A stretch of 64,000 bases of DNA from Chrysochromulina tobinii. Lineage: Eukaryota > Haptophyta > Prymnesiales > Chrysochromulinaceae. Numbering within the stretch: position 1 is the stretch's first letter; every line of letters begins with the position of its first letter. The DNA lies in the NCBI GenBank assembly GCA_001275005.1, contig JWZX01003090.1:1-64000 (forward strand), given 5' to 3'. The notes under the pieces are model-generated. The model did no database searches. It saw only the letters and a list, made by a program, of their open reading frames with translations, and was not told where the DNA came from. The position numbers were made by a program, and so were the translations under genes. Of the stretch, positions 48,454 through 59,033 are shown one piece after another.

Positions 48454-49434
48454 TCAGATGCGCCAAAACTCCTTCGGGAAAATCTCGCGCATGGTGAGAG
48501 CCTTGTCGTAGAGTGGTTCCGCGTCTTGGCGTCGCGAGACGGTGACGATCTCTTGCTTCTTCTTGCTTCGCTTGCCACCGTTGCCTTCTCCCTCGCCCAG
48601 CTCGTCGCTGCCCGCTGGTGCCGAGCCTGCGGCGGCGCCGCCGCTGGTACCGGCAACACCGGGTGCGCGAGGCTCCCGCTCGCGCTTTTGCGCGGCGGCG
48701 ATGGCAGCCACCCCGTAGGTGGGCTCGTTCGAGCTGTCTAGACCGGCTGCCGAGCTGCCGCTCCTCGCGCTGCCTTCTTTCTTTGGGGGCGCACCGAGGT
48801 AGGCGACGCTGCCACGCGCGGGCATCTTGTGCCGCCCGGCGCCCCGGTCGTCCTTCTGCTCCGCGCATCGAATGGTGCACTCGCGTCCATCAATTGACAC
48901 GCTTGGAGGGTCGCCACATTGCTGCAGGCAGTACCTCGCGCCCTTGGCGCTCACAAACGTGACGAAGCCGAAGCCGCGCCCCGGCACGGCGATGGCCTCC
49001 TGCACCTTGCCATACTTGGCAAAATACTTGATGAGCGCGTCGTCCGTCGTCGCGTGCGACAGCCCGCCCACGAAGAGCTTGTTGGAGACAGGCCTGCCGC
49101 TCAGACCGCTACTGCCGGGCCTAACCGTACCGCTCGAAGCATCGGCCGGTGGCTGCTCGATGCCAGAAGCCACGCGAAATGGATCGAGCTCAAGTGCGCC
49201 GGGAGCCGTCTGCAGGTCGAAGGCCTCCTCCGCACTGACGCCGCCAAAAGAGGCCTGCGCGTGCGGCACTTCGCTGTCCTCGTCGTCGTCCTCCGCGGCT
49301 GCAATCGGAGCGCCGGCAGGAGCCTGACGACCTTCCTCCTCGTCCTCGGAGACATCGTCGGTGGGGGCGAGTCCGAGCGTTGGGCGCGAGAGGCCAGCGA
49401 GCGCGTCGTTCTCGTCGTCCTCGTCGTCCGACAT
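48454..49434 (-). CDS. RRM RNA-binding protein with an acidic N-terminus
   Basis: 326 residues from the ATG at 49434 (MSDDEDDENDALAGL). The N-terminal 80 residues are very acidic. A single RRM lies at about 115-192: RNP2 NKLFVGGLS and RNP1 GRGFGFVTFVS. A low-complexity, basic C-terminal part (NGGKRSKKKQEIV) ends with the conserved-looking block SRRQDAEPLYDKALTMREI, then FPKEFWRI. The target RNA is unknown; hnRNP-like splicing or mRNA-binding roles are common for this layout. It is divergent from CFAP47, with a 233-bp shared spacer. Confidence 0.8.
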   Translation of the reverse strand: MSDDEDDENDALAGLSRPTLGLAPTDDVSEDEEEGRQAPAGAPIAAAEDDDEDSEVPHAQASFGGVSAEEAFDLQTAPGALELDPFRVASGIEQPPADASSGTVRPGSSGLSGRPVSNKLFVGGLSHATTDDALIKYFAKYGKVQEAIAVPGRGFGFVTFVSAKGARYCLQQCGDPPSVSIDGRECTIRCAEQKDDRGAGRHKMPARGSVAYLGAPPKKEGSARSGSSAAGLDSSNEPTYGVAAIAAAQKREREPRAPGVAGTSGGAAAGSAPAGSDELGEGEGNGGKRSKKKQEIVTVSRRQDAEPLYDKALTMREIFPKEFWRI

Positions 49435-49667
49435 GAAGAAGTCTACGGTAAGTTTCAAGAGTGCAAAGCAAACGTTTAAAACTCGCACACACGGAGGAGA
49501 GTCACACCTCCGGAACCCTCGTCGTCACTTCAGCTTCAGGCGTAAAATCGCGTTGTCGCGGTGCGACTTGCGACTGTTGTGCTGACCTTCCACCAGGAGC
49601 ACGGCACGCTGCCGCTGGCGATTGCCGCAGGAGCGTGGCCCACTCCCCCGGCTTCGTTCCGTCAAGC
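49435..49667. promoter_or_regulatory. Divergent spacer between the RRM gene and CFAP47
   Basis: 233 bp separates opposite start codons, so both promoters must lie here or overlap the genes. No TATA box or other known motif is clear; this is inferred from position alone. Confidence 0.3.
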
Positions 49668-52600
49668 ATGCCTACCTACGGAGCGCTCGTCGGCAAGCAT
49701 GTCGTGGTCGACATGACCGAAGCTAACTTTGAGTCGGTTGCGCCGTCCGTGCGGTACACGATGAAGGTGTCGGTGAAGAACGTGTCGATGCGTGGTCAGC
49801 GCGTGCGGCTGATTCCGCCAAAGAATCGCGAATTCACGCTGGTGGTGCAAAACGACGTGGAGCTGGCACCTGGCCTCGTCATGCAGGCAGAGCTTCAATT
49901 CTACAGCGACGTGCCTGAGGACATCGAGAACGAGATGGTCGTGCTCGTCGGCCGTGCCGACTCGGATGGTGAGCACCTCACCATTCCGGTGCGTTCGACC
50001 TTGCCCGCCGCCAAGCTCGTCCTCGACGCAGGCATCGACTTTGGCGTGGTGCTGCTCAACTCGGTGCCCACGCGCAAGCTTGTCGTGACCAACCAAGGTA
50101 CCCGGGATGGGAAAATCATGCTTGGCCCACTCGCTCTGAGCGAAATGTATTCCATCAAACCGCCGATCGAGGCGACCATCAAGCCGGGCGACTCGCACAC
50201 GTACACCATCGAGCTGAACGCAACCGAGGTGGGCAAGCAGGAGCTGATCGTGCCGGTGGCCATCAAGGGCCAGATGGCGTACTTCCCACTGCCGACTGAG
50301 CTGGCGCTGTCGGCGGATGTCCGCCACCAAAACGCGGAGCTTCGCGACGTGAAGGAGGCGCCGCTGGCCAAGAGCGAGCTTGGCCGGCTCTACTGCGGCC
50401 TCAAAACGACGCGCAAGGCCTTCATCCTCAACCACGGCCCCAAGCCGATCAACTTTGCCGTCTCCAAGACGTCGGGTGACGAGAGCGGCGGACCGCCGCC
50501 AGAGGAAGACCCGAGCGTGCCCTGCCCGCTCGTCGTCGAGCCGATGATGGGGCGCATCCCCGCAGGCGGTCGCCTCGAGCTCACGCTCGCGTTTTGCCCG
50601 GCGCGCCGCTCGCCCACGGCCCCTAAGGGCTTCTTTGCCTCGGGCGAGACGGAGGAGATCGTCACAGAGCTCACGCAGGCGTACGTGTTCGAGATCCTCG
50701 AGACGGGGCAGAAGCTGCCGCTGCGCCTTGAGGGCATCGCGCTTGCGCCGCGCGTCGCGCTCTCGCAGGGTGCCTTCACCTTCGGCAGCTGTGACATGTA
50801 CGATCACCGCGAGGCGTTCCTGACGCTGACCAACAAGCAGGAGCTGCCGTACAATTTCTCGTTCACGACGCCCGCGCACTTTGCGGCGAAGCCGCTCGAA
50901 GGCACGGTGCCGCCAATGGGCGAGATGCAGGTGTGCCTCTCTTTTGCGCCGCACCAGCTCGGCAAGCTCGTGGGCGCGCTGCAGCTGCTCGGCTTCGGCG
51001 GGCGCGTCGGCGTCCAGACGATCAAGCTGCACGGCGAGTGCACCGCACCCGCGACCCGCCCGCCCGCGGGCGGCACTGACAAGCTGCCGGAAGACTTTGA
51101 GGTCGAGCCCAATGTCGTGGAGCAGTGCTCGTTCCTTCCGCGCACCGTCAACGCCAAGTGGGTGCGCCCGCCCGCGTGGGAGATGTCCGAGGCCCTCCAG
51201 GGCGGCAAGGTGCAGACGACCGCCTCGTCGACTCTCACCCCAATCCACACGCTCACCAAGAAGCGCACCTACCGCGATCAGATGGCCAAGCAGCCCGTGC
51301 TCGACGCCATCGACCAGATGGACACGGGCCTCGAGCTGCCCGCCGCCGCGCTCAAGGCGCAGCACGAGCACCGCGAGTACTACGCCACGTTCCTCAAGAA
51401 CCAGCGCGCGCAGCGGGAGGCGCGCAACAAGGCGCAGCACCAAGCGGCGAACAAGATGCACTCAGACCCTGAGGCCTTCCAATTCGGATGCGACCTCGGG
51501 CTCGACCCGTACTCGGGCATCGCGCCCTTCGCGCCACCCTTGCCGCAGGACCTCTCGCCGCTCTTCCTCTTCCACCCGTACACAGACGGCGAGACAGCCA
51601 AGAGCGGCCCGCCGTCGGCGCTCTTCGACCCGTTTCGGCTCACGCCCAAGAAGCACAAGAGCAAGCCCGAGTCGCTCGATGAGGTGGCCGACTGTAAGGC
51701 GACGCTCTCGGCGGACGAGCTCAAGCAGATCACGGGCGGCCCAAAGACGGTCGACTTTGGCAACATCTCGGTCTACACGCAGGTCGCGCGCAACTTCACG
51801 GTTCTCAACGAGCTGCGCGTCAACATCCTCGTGGCCATCGAGCTCGGCGACGAGATCAAACAGTGCCCGCCACAAGTGATCCCGCCCGGCGGCACCGCCG
51901 GCTTCGACCTCTTTTTCTCGTCCGATGAGCCGACGCAGTACCAGCGCACGATCACCTACACGATCAACGGCGCGCACGCCTTCAGGTTCGTCGCGAAGGC
52001 GACCGTCGAGCCGATCGAGGTGAGCTTCTCGACTGAAGAGCTGCAGTTCCGATTCGCCGACGGCGTTCTCGAGCCCTCGATGTCTGCGAGCGTCGCGATC
52101 ACCAACCATGGCACCTACCCGGCACGCTTCCGCTGGGAGAATCCCGAGAGCATGCCTCCGGGGCGCAGGCCTGCCTTCGTGCCCGCATCGCTCACGGGCG
52201 AGATCCCACCCGAGAAGACGCTGCCCGTCGAGATCATCTTCACTCCCTACCTGGGCTGTGCGGCCGAGCACGTGCTCACGGCCATCGTCGAGGGAGGCTC
52301 GTCCAAGACGCTCTTCTGCAAGGGCGACGTGACGGAGGCGAAGGCGAGCCTCACCGTCAAGCGCGTCGAGTTCGGCGTGGTGCCCGCGGGCATCGTGAAG
52401 GAGAAGAACTTCCTCATCAAGAATCAAGGGCAGACGACAGCCGTGTTCACGTTCGACAACCCGCCCCCCGGGTTCTCGATCAAGCCGCAGGCGGGCGCCG
52501 TTCGCGTGGGCCAAACGATGGAGGTCTCGGTCGAGGTGCTCGCGATTCCACCGCGCGGCGAGCGTGTACTCGACCTGGCGGGTGTGCTCAAGTGCGACCT

Positions 52601-55600
52601 GCGCTGCGGCAAGCCCATCAAGCTGGCCGTGCACGTGGAGGCGCGCGCCCCCGATGTGATCGTCCTCGAAGATGAGCTCAACTTCGGGCGCGTCGTAGCG
52701 GGTGCGACCAAGTGGCACCCGCTCACGCTGAAGAATGCGTCCATCGTGCCTGCGCTGCTTCATCTCGACCTCACGGGCAGGCAGTTCGCGGACCTCGAGG
52801 TCAAGGTGCAGCTCGACCCGGTGGCGGAGGCGGAGGCAGAGGCGCGCGCGGCGGCCGACGACCGCGCGACGACCATCGTGCCCGACGACGAGCAGGAATC
52901 CCCTCTGCAGCTCATCTCACAGCCGTCCAACGCCTCGCCGCCGCCCACGGCGGGCACGTCGGCCGACGAGACGGGCGACGGCGACGGCGAAGTCGCTTCG
53001 CCGTCGCGGCCGAAATACAACGAAGCGGCTCATGAGGAACGCCGCCTGTACGCGATCACGGTGCAGCCGCAGACGACCCTCGCGCTCAAACTCGGGTACA
53101 CGCCCAAGGCCGCATCGGAGCTCCTTCTCGAGCTCCCACTCATGCCCGTCGGGCTCGCTCCCGAGCCCGCGCTGCGCAAGGTCGTCGTCGGCGAGGGACT
53201 CAAGGCGCGGCTCAAGCTCTCGACGAACGCGATCAAGTTTGGCGACTGCATCCTGCGCGCGGCGCAGTTTCCGTACACCAAGGAGATTACGATCACGAAC
53301 ACGGACGACAAGCCGGTCGAGTGGATGCTCGACGAGAACGTCATCCCTGACGAGTCCGGCTTCTCTCTCGACTGCCCGAGTGGGACGCTTCAGGTGGGCG
53401 AGAGCTTTACCATCACCTTTGGGTTCGCCGCGACCACGGTGGGCATTGCTGACGTCGTGCTGCCGCTTTGCCTCGACGGTGGGAATGTGCCGTACCTCAC
53501 GCCGCGCCTGATGGCGAACGCAGTCTTGCCGCGCCTCACCTTCGACAGGCCGGAGCTCATCCTGCCGACGGTGCCGCTCGGGCACACGGCCAAGGCGTCG
53601 CTGTACCTCATCAACGAGGGGTACGATAACCTACAGGTGCAGTACAAGCTGCCGCTCGACGACAAGCGCGCGCCTCTGACGCTTGAGTTCCCCGAGGGTC
53701 AGCTCGTGGGCGTCTCGAAGAAGAAGGTGCTCATCACTGTCTCGTTCGCCTCCGACAAGCCCACGTCCTTCACCGCCAACATCGACTTGATCGATACCGA
53801 TGGCAATCGCTTCTCGCTCCCCGTGACTGCCACCTCGGACAACTCAGTCCTGACCGTGCAGCCCTACCTCGACTCGGTGAAAGCCCAAGGAGGAGCCGGT
53901 TCGGAGGTCATTGCCAGGGAGGGCAAGGCGCCCTCGCTCGTCGTGCCCATCGCGCCGCCTGCGCCGCCGCCCGACGACATGTCCAAGGAGGCCAAGCAGA
54001 AGCGCATCGCGCTTGCGCAGGCGTGCTTCTTGCCGCCCAAACGAACCCACGAGCAGTTTGCCAAGGCGGCCTCCAGCATTGCGCGCGGTGCGTCCATCGT
54101 CCTCGCGTACGTCTCGTCGGCGCTGATGGCGATGCCCGCACCACCGGGCAGCGGTGCGAGCTTCCCGGCGATGCTCACCGCCAACAAGGGGGCAGTGGCG
54201 TACGAGCTGCTCGCGCTCGTGTCGGGCAAGTCCGTGCCGGTGCCCGAGCAGCCTGCGGACCGTAAGAACGAGAAGGCACTCCTCCGCCACCTGGTCCAGT
54301 CGTACGACCAGATGATCCAGTTCCTGCGCGCCCACGGGGCGATGTGCGCCTCGCTCAAGGCGGAGCAGCTCCTTCCTCTCGACGAGTACCTCAAGCTCGT
54401 GGGTGGCGGCGCGCCTCTCTCGCGCAAGGAGCGCAAGGCGGTGCGCGACGAGCACGCCGTCTTCCACAGCGAGTCGTGGCTCGAGCTCCTCTTCCAAGCG
54501 ATTCGGACGTTCGTGCTAGGTCGCGTGACGCTCAAGGCCTTCCGCGGGCTGCCCGGTATGGCCGAGGCCGCGGGCGCGATCTCGAAAGAGGTAGGCTCGA
54601 GCGCGTACAGGGCGCAGGCCGCGGTCGACGCTTGCAAAGCCATCCAGGACGCTAGGGACAAGAAGGAGACGAACAAGGACAAGAAGATCGTCGCCAAGAA
54701 AGATGAGGCCCCTCCGGTGCCCTTGCCCTCCTCACTCCTGTACTCGACCTCGGAGCTGCTGCTACTGCGCTGGCTCGAGTACCACAGCGCCGTCTGCCCC
54801 GAGCTGCCCTTTGGCGGCGGCAACCCGCTCGATGAGGTGGGTGGCGTTCTCGACGCCTTCGACAAAGAGCTCAAAGACGGCCACGTCTTCGCGCGCATCA
54901 TCATTTCGCACTGCCCCTTCCTCGCCACCATCAAAGCCGACAACCCGCCGCTCACCTCGTCCGGGGACGTCGAGATTGGCACCGCAATTGACAACCTCTA
55001 CCCGCGCCCGTGCTCGCCCGCACAGGCGGCGGCCAATCTGGGGATCGTGGTGCAGGCGCTCGCCGGGATTGGGCTGAGATTCGCCGCGTCGGCTGGCATG
55101 CCGCCGCTCGAGCCCTCCGAGCTCTATGCGGCCTCTCCGCGAGAGATGGCGCTGTTTGCGCTCTTCCTCTACCAGCACATGCCGCACTACGTGCCCAAGG
55201 CAGTGGTTGGCTTCACGGGCGGCATTCACCAGCCGCTTGCGCGCACCATCGAGCTTGCCAATCCGGCCAAGAAGCCCATCATTTACGAGGTGCGCCTCGA
55301 GGGACCGCCCGCCCCTCGCCAGTGCTTCAAGGTGGGCGCCAGGGAGGTGCGCATTGAGGGCAAGTCAACGCTGCCGTTCCCCGTGAACGTGCTCAGCTAC
55401 TTCATCGGGCAGCACACGGGCCGCTTAATCTTCCTTTCCAAGGGCAACGGCGTGGACACCGCCAACGCGTCCACACTCGTCTTCGACCTGTTGGCCACCA
55501 TCGACATCGGCCTGCCCCTCGAGAACTTCAGCACCGCCTCGAAGCTCTACCAGCCGCAGATGCTCACAGTCAAGCTCACCAATCCCTTCGACGTGCCCGC

Positions 55601-58600
55601 CGCCTTCAAGCTCTCCTTCACGGAGACTCGCCCCGAGATTGCACTGCCAAAGCTCGGCGGCGGCGGTGGCGGCGACAAGGGCGGAAAGCCACCCGCGGCC
55701 GCACCGGCGGCCCGCTCGGCCAAGATTGCGGGCATCGAAGGCTCGCTCAAGGGCGGCGCGGCGAGCGCGGTCGACTCCATGACGAAGAAGCTGCCGAACA
55801 GCTTCTTTTGCGCCGCGTCGACGGTGTCTGTCGACGCGCGCGGCACGGCGAGTATGCAGGTACAGTTCCTGCCCTTCCAGCTGGGCGAATACACAGCGAC
55901 CGTCCTCTTCTCGGACGAGAACGTGGGCGAGCTATCGTACCAACTCAAGGGGACAGTCTCGCTCCCCTTGCCGCTCGAGACGCTCACTTTCGCCTCAGAG
56001 GCCGACTCGACTGCAGGTCGCGAGGTCCAGCTGCCCTTCCGGAACCCACAGGTGGAGAAGGCGCGCCAGATGGTGCTCGATCGTTCGCAGCGCGAAAAGG
56101 AGCGCATGGGCCAGATTTGGGGCAAGGAGCCGATGCTCCGTGGGCCTGTGCAGCTGCAGCTCGCCTACGGTTCCGCCGCCTTCTCGGGCCAGGCGACGAT
56201 CGAACTCGTCGACAACGAGAAGCGGCGCGGCGGCGGCAACAAGTCCACGGCCGGCTCGGTGGCCGGCTCGGGCGCGGCCACGCCGAAGGGCAAGGATTCC
56301 GGTGCGCCACCAGCGACTGCGTCCGCTGACGCCAACAAGCTGCCGCTGCGCTTCGTGCCCAAGGAGCCCGGTCAGTACACGTCGGAGCTGCTGCTCATCT
56401 CGCCACTCGACGTGCGCCTGTACGATCTGGCGGGGGCGTGCGCGGCGCCCGGCGTCAAGGCGGCGCTTGAGTTCGTCACGCCGGCGCGCATGCCGCTTCG
56501 GCAGGAGCTGCCGGTCATCAACGGCACCCAAGACGACTGGACGATCTCGGCGGCCATCAAGGGCGAGGGCTTCCACGGACCTGCGAGCGTCAAGATCCCG
56601 GCGGGCCAGTCGGGCTCCTATCCGCTCGACTTCACCCCCGACTGGATCACCGAGGCCACCGGCGAGTGCATTCTCACCAACCAGTCAACGGGCGACAAGT
56701 ACGTGTTCACGCTCAAGGGCATCGGAGAGGAGCCGCTCGCCGAGGGCAACGTGGTCATCGAGTGCGCGGCGCGCAAGCCCAAGCAAGTGCCCTTCACCGT
56801 GTACAACGTCATGGGCAGCGGCGAGCCGTGCACGCTCAAAATCGAGACGGACCTGCTGCATGTGCAGGGCCCGTCCAGCGTGTCCGTGCCAAAACGCGCC
56901 AAGGGGAGCGACCCGACCAAGGACGGCATCACGTACATGCTCACGGTGAACTCGCAGATGGGCGGCGAGCTGCGCGGATCCATCACCTTCACGACGCCGG
57001 ACGGGCGCTACCTGTGGTACACGGTCGAGATGCACTCGGACCCGCCGCCGTGCGAGAAGCATCTGCGCATCTCCGCGCCGCTGCGCAAGGTCATCGCGGT
57101 CGAGATCCCGATTGCGAACCCGACGAACACCGAGCTCGAGTTCCAGGTGATCATCACGGGCGAGGGCCTGCTCGGCGACGATTCGGTGCGTGTGGCTGGC
57201 GACTCCGAGGTGCGCTACGAGCTCCTCTTCTCGCCGCTCATCGCGGGCACGAGCACCGGCCAGATCTCGTTCGTCAACCCGCATGCGGGCGAGTTCTGGT
57301 ACGAGCTCACGCTCACGGGCGAGCCAACCGAGCCCGTCGACCTGCCCAAGCTGCGCGCGGCTGTGGGTGCGTCGGCCACGCACGAGGTGACCGTCTCGAA
57401 CCCCGTCGGCGAGGAGCTGCCGCTGCAGCTTCGGGTCGAGGGGCGCAACCCCAAAGCCTTCACACTCCAAGGGCCGAAGACCGGGCCTGGTGGCGCCGGG
57501 GCGCTGCTGCTGCCGCCTTACGGCGAGCTCACCTGTACGCTCACGTACACGCCCTCGGCGCTCGACGAGGAGCAGAGCGCGATGCTCGCTCTCACGCACC
57601 CGAAGCTGGGCGAGTGGCTCTACAGGGCCAAGGGCATGGGCCACGCGCCTTCCGACATGCCCGTGACGCGCCCGTCGGCGCCCCTCGGGCACACGACGTC
57701 GGGTTCGATCGCCCTGCGAAACCCATTCGACCAGCCGCTCGTCATCGACCTTGCGCTCGAGCAGTCGATGAACGCGTATGACGACCCGGGCGCCACGCAG
57801 CCCTTCGAGTTGCTGGCGCGGCGCACCTCGGGCGTGACGATCGCGCCGGGCACGTCGGTGCAGTTCCCCTTCTCGTTTGTGGCCCGCGACATGTCGGAGT
57901 CGCACGCGGCCATCGTGTTGCATGGCGACTACAAGGGAAGGCACCTCACCTGGCGCTACCCGCTCGTGGGCGAGGCCATTTCGCGCCCGCTGCACAAGCC
58001 GATCGCGTTGCACGTGGCCGCGCGCCAGCCGCTCACTCGCGAGCTCGCGCTCCCGCTGCCCGGGCTGCAAGACACGGGCGTGGACGAGCCGTTCACGTAC
58101 GAGCTCGATCTGGATGCCCAGTCGGCTGGGCTCATCGAGTCGTCGCTCACTCTCACGCCGCTCCAGCGCACTCTCTCGGGCTCGACCCTCACGATGGCCG
58201 TCGACTGGCGCCCGCTGCGCCCGGTGCGCACCTCAGCGGCGCTCGTGGTGCGCAAGAACTCGGGCGGGCGCTGGCGGTACGACCTGACCTTCGAGGCGGG
58301 TGAACCGGCGCCGGATGACGTCATCTACCTGGAGGCGCCCATCCACAAGACGGCTCAGGTGCAGTTCAAGCTGTGCAACGCCTTCGACGACGACGCGGCG
58401 TACACAGCGTACTTTTCCGCCGACTCGGCCTCCGTCTTCTCTGTCAACCCGATGCAGGGCGTGCTGCCGCGCGCGGGCACCGCGGGCGCGCTCTTCACGG
58501 TCGCGTACACCCCCGCCGAGTACGGCAAGCCGGTGCGCGGCACGCTCATCATCCTGACCGAGGAGATGCAGTGGTCGTACGAGGTGCGCGGAGGGCACCC

Positions 58601-58727
58601 GCCGTACGAAATTCCGCGTGTCGCGCACTCGACGATCGACCACGTGCTCGACCCCTCTATCTCGATGAGGCTGGGCAAGGTGCCCACGACTAATTTCATG
58701 AAGAAGAACATGCAGCAGCAGCATTGA
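49668..58727 (+). CDS. CFAP47: Cilia- and flagella-associated protein 47, single exon of 3019 codons
   Basis: CFAP47 is a giant ASH/MSP-type Ig-repeat protein of the axoneme central apparatus. From the ATG at 49668 (MPTYGALVGKHVVVD) there are 3019 residues, close to the human protein (about 3.2 k). The frame is open earlier but without conserved sequence. Many beta-sandwich ASH-like units occur, with recurring pieces such as FGVVLLNSVPTRKLVVTNQG, FGSCDMYDHREAFLTLTN and FGRVVAGATKWHPLTLKN. A calponin-homology domain sits near 1697-1840 (LLLRWLEYHS, DLKDGHVFA-type core), as in CFAP47. Ala/Gly linkers occur near 2000 and 2190. HYDIN also has ASH repeats but is longer and lacks this CH position. 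The absence of introns over 9 kb is striking. Confidence 0.88.
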   Translation: MPTYGALVGKHVVVDMTEANFESVAPSVRYTMKVSVKNVSMRGQRVRLIPPKNREFTLVVQNDVELAPGLVMQAELQFYSDVPEDIENEMVVLVGRADSDGEHLTIPVRSTLPAAKLVLDAGIDFGVVLLNSVPTRKLVVTNQGTRDGKIMLGPLALSEMYSIKPPIEATIKPGDSHTYTIELNATEVGKQELIVPVAIKGQMAYFPLPTELALSADVRHQNAELRDVKEAPLAKSELGRLYCGLKTTRKAFILNHGPKPINFAVSKTSGDESGGPPPEEDPSVPCPLVVEPMMGRIPAGGRLELTLAFCPARRSPTAPKGFFASGETEEIVTELTQAYVFEILETGQKLPLRLEGIALAPRVALSQGAFTFGSCDMYDHREAFLTLTNKQELPYNFSFTTPAHFAAKPLEGTVPPMGEMQVCLSFAPHQLGKLVGALQLLGFGGRVGVQTIKLHGECTAPATRPPAGGTDKLPEDFEVEPNVVEQCSFLPRTVNAKWVRPPAWEMSEALQGGKVQTTASSTLTPIHTLTKKRTYRDQMAKQPVLDAIDQMDTGLELPAAALKAQHEHREYYATFLKNQRAQREARNKAQHQAANKMHSDPEAFQFGCDLGLDPYSGIAPFAPPLPQDLSPLFLFHPYTDGETAKSGPPSALFDPFRLTPKKHKSKPESLDEVADCKATLSADELKQITGGPKTVDFGNISVYTQVARNFTVLNELRVNILVAIELGDEIKQCPPQVIPPGGTAGFDLFFSSDEPTQYQRTITYTINGAHAFRFVAKATVEPIEVSFSTEELQFRFADGVLEPSMSASVAITNHGTYPARFRWENPESMPPGRRPAFVPASLTGEIPPEKTLPVEIIFTPYLGCAAEHVLTAIVEGGSSKTLFCKGDVTEAKASLTVKRVEFGVVPAGIVKEKNFLIKNQGQTTAVFTFDNPPPGFSIKPQAGAVRVGQTMEVSVEVLAIPPRGERVLDLAGVLKCDLRCGKPIKLAVHVEARAPDVIVLEDELNFGRVVAGATKWHPLTLKNASIVPALLHLDLTGRQFADLEVKVQLDPVAEAEAEARAAADDRATTIVPDDEQESPLQLISQPSNASPPPTAGTSADETGDGDGEVASPSRPKYNEAAHEERRLYAITVQPQTTLALKLGYTPKAASELLLELPLMPVGLAPEPALRKVVVGEGLKARLKLSTNAIKFGDCILRAAQFPYTKEITITNTDDKPVEWMLDENVIPDESGFSLDCPSGTLQVGESFTITFGFAATTVGIADVVLPLCLDGGNVPYLTPRLMANAVLPRLTFDRPELILPTVPLGHTAKASLYLINEGYDNLQVQYKLPLDDKRAPLTLEFPEGQLVGVSKKKVLITVSFASDKPTSFTANIDLIDTDGNRFSLPVTATSDNSVLTVQPYLDSVKAQGGAGSEVIAREGKAPSLVVPIAPPAPPPDDMSKEAKQKRIALAQACFLPPKRTHEQFAKAASSIARGASIVLAYVSSALMAMPAPPGSGASFPAMLTANKGAVAYELLALVSGKSVPVPEQPADRKNEKALLRHLVQSYDQMIQFLRAHGAMCASLKAEQLLPLDEYLKLVGGGAPLSRKERKAVRDEHAVFHSESWLELLFQAIRTFVLGRVTLKAFRGLPGMAEAAGAISKEVGSSAYRAQAAVDACKAIQDARDKKETNKDKKIVAKKDEAPPVPLPSSLLYSTSELLLLRWLEYHSAVCPELPFGGGNPLDEVGGVLDAFDKELKDGHVFARIIISHCPFLATIKADNPPLTSSGDVEIGTAIDNLYPRPCSPAQAAANLGIVVQALAGIGLRFAASAGMPPLEPSELYAASPREMALFALFLYQHMPHYVPKAVVGFTGGIHQPLARTIELANPAKKPIIYEVRLEGPPAPRQCFKVGAREVRIEGKSTLPFPVNVLSYFIGQHTGRLIFLSKGNGVDTANASTLVFDLLATIDIGLPLENFSTASKLYQPQMLTVKLTNPFDVPAAFKLSFTETRPEIALPKLGGGGGGDKGGKPPAAAPAARSAKIAGIEGSLKGGAASAVDSMTKKLPNSFFCAASTVSVDARGTASMQVQFLPFQLGEYTATVLFSDENVGELSYQLKGTVSLPLPLETLTFASEADSTAGREVQLPFRNPQVEKARQMVLDRSQREKERMGQIWGKEPMLRGPVQLQLAYGSAAFSGQATIELVDNEKRRGGGNKSTAGSVAGSGAATPKGKDSGAPPATASADANKLPLRFVPKEPGQYTSELLLISPLDVRLYDLAGACAAPGVKAALEFVTPARMPLRQELPVINGTQDDWTISAAIKGEGFHGPASVKIPAGQSGSYPLDFTPDWITEATGECILTNQSTGDKYVFTLKGIGEEPLAEGNVVIECAARKPKQVPFTVYNVMGSGEPCTLKIETDLLHVQGPSSVSVPKRAKGSDPTKDGITYMLTVNSQMGGELRGSITFTTPDGRYLWYTVEMHSDPPPCEKHLRISAPLRKVIAVEIPIANPTNTELEFQVIITGEGLLGDDSVRVAGDSEVRYELLFSPLIAGTSTGQISFVNPHAGEFWYELTLTGEPTEPVDLPKLRAAVGASATHEVTVSNPVGEELPLQLRVEGRNPKAFTLQGPKTGPGGAGALLLPPYGELTCTLTYTPSALDEEQSAMLALTHPKLGEWLYRAKGMGHAPSDMPVTRPSAPLGHTTSGSIALRNPFDQPLVIDLALEQSMNAYDDPGATQPFELLARRTSGVTIAPGTSVQFPFSFVARDMSESHAAIVLHGDYKGRHLTWRYPLVGEAISRPLHKPIALHVAARQPLTRELALPLPGLQDTGVDEPFTYELDLDAQSAGLIESSLTLTPLQRTLSGSTLTMAVDWRPLRPVRTSAALVVRKNSGGRWRYDLTFEAGEPAPDDVIYLEAPIHKTAQVQFKLCNAFDDDAAYTAYFSADSASVFSVNPMQGVLPRAGTAGALFTVAYTPAEYGKPVRGTLIILTEEMQWSYEVRGGHPPYEIPRVAHSTIDHVLDPSISMRLGKVPTTNFMKKNMQQQH

Positions 58728-59033
58728 GGCGACCGACGAGGCCGCGCGACGACGCGAGCGAGCCGAGGATTCCCGAGGATTGGGTGTCTGGGCGGGTAGG
58801 CGCATGTGTCTCGAGCGGTGGGCGAGCAGCGCGCGAGTACTTTTATCTTTGTGCCATTGTGAAGTGTTTCCGTGCGAAGCGTCAAACTTTGAGAAAGGGT
58901 CAGTTGAATCGACACACAAGGTACCGACCAGCCACTACCACGCGAAACCTGCCACGCAGTGGTCGCGTCGCTCGGTGGACTAACACACCGGCGAGGATTG
59001 TCAAACTTTGCCTTGTTCACACTCGCGGCAAAA
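58728..59033. other. Spacer between CFAP47 and RAB21
   Basis: 306 bp in same-strand arrangement. No gene or clear motif is seen. Confidence 0.3.

Noticed and set aside
49662-58070. Several long minus-strand ORFs (up to 599 codons)
   Set aside because: All are antisense to CFAP47, which has conserved domains throughout. They are Arg/His/Leu-rich mirror frames.
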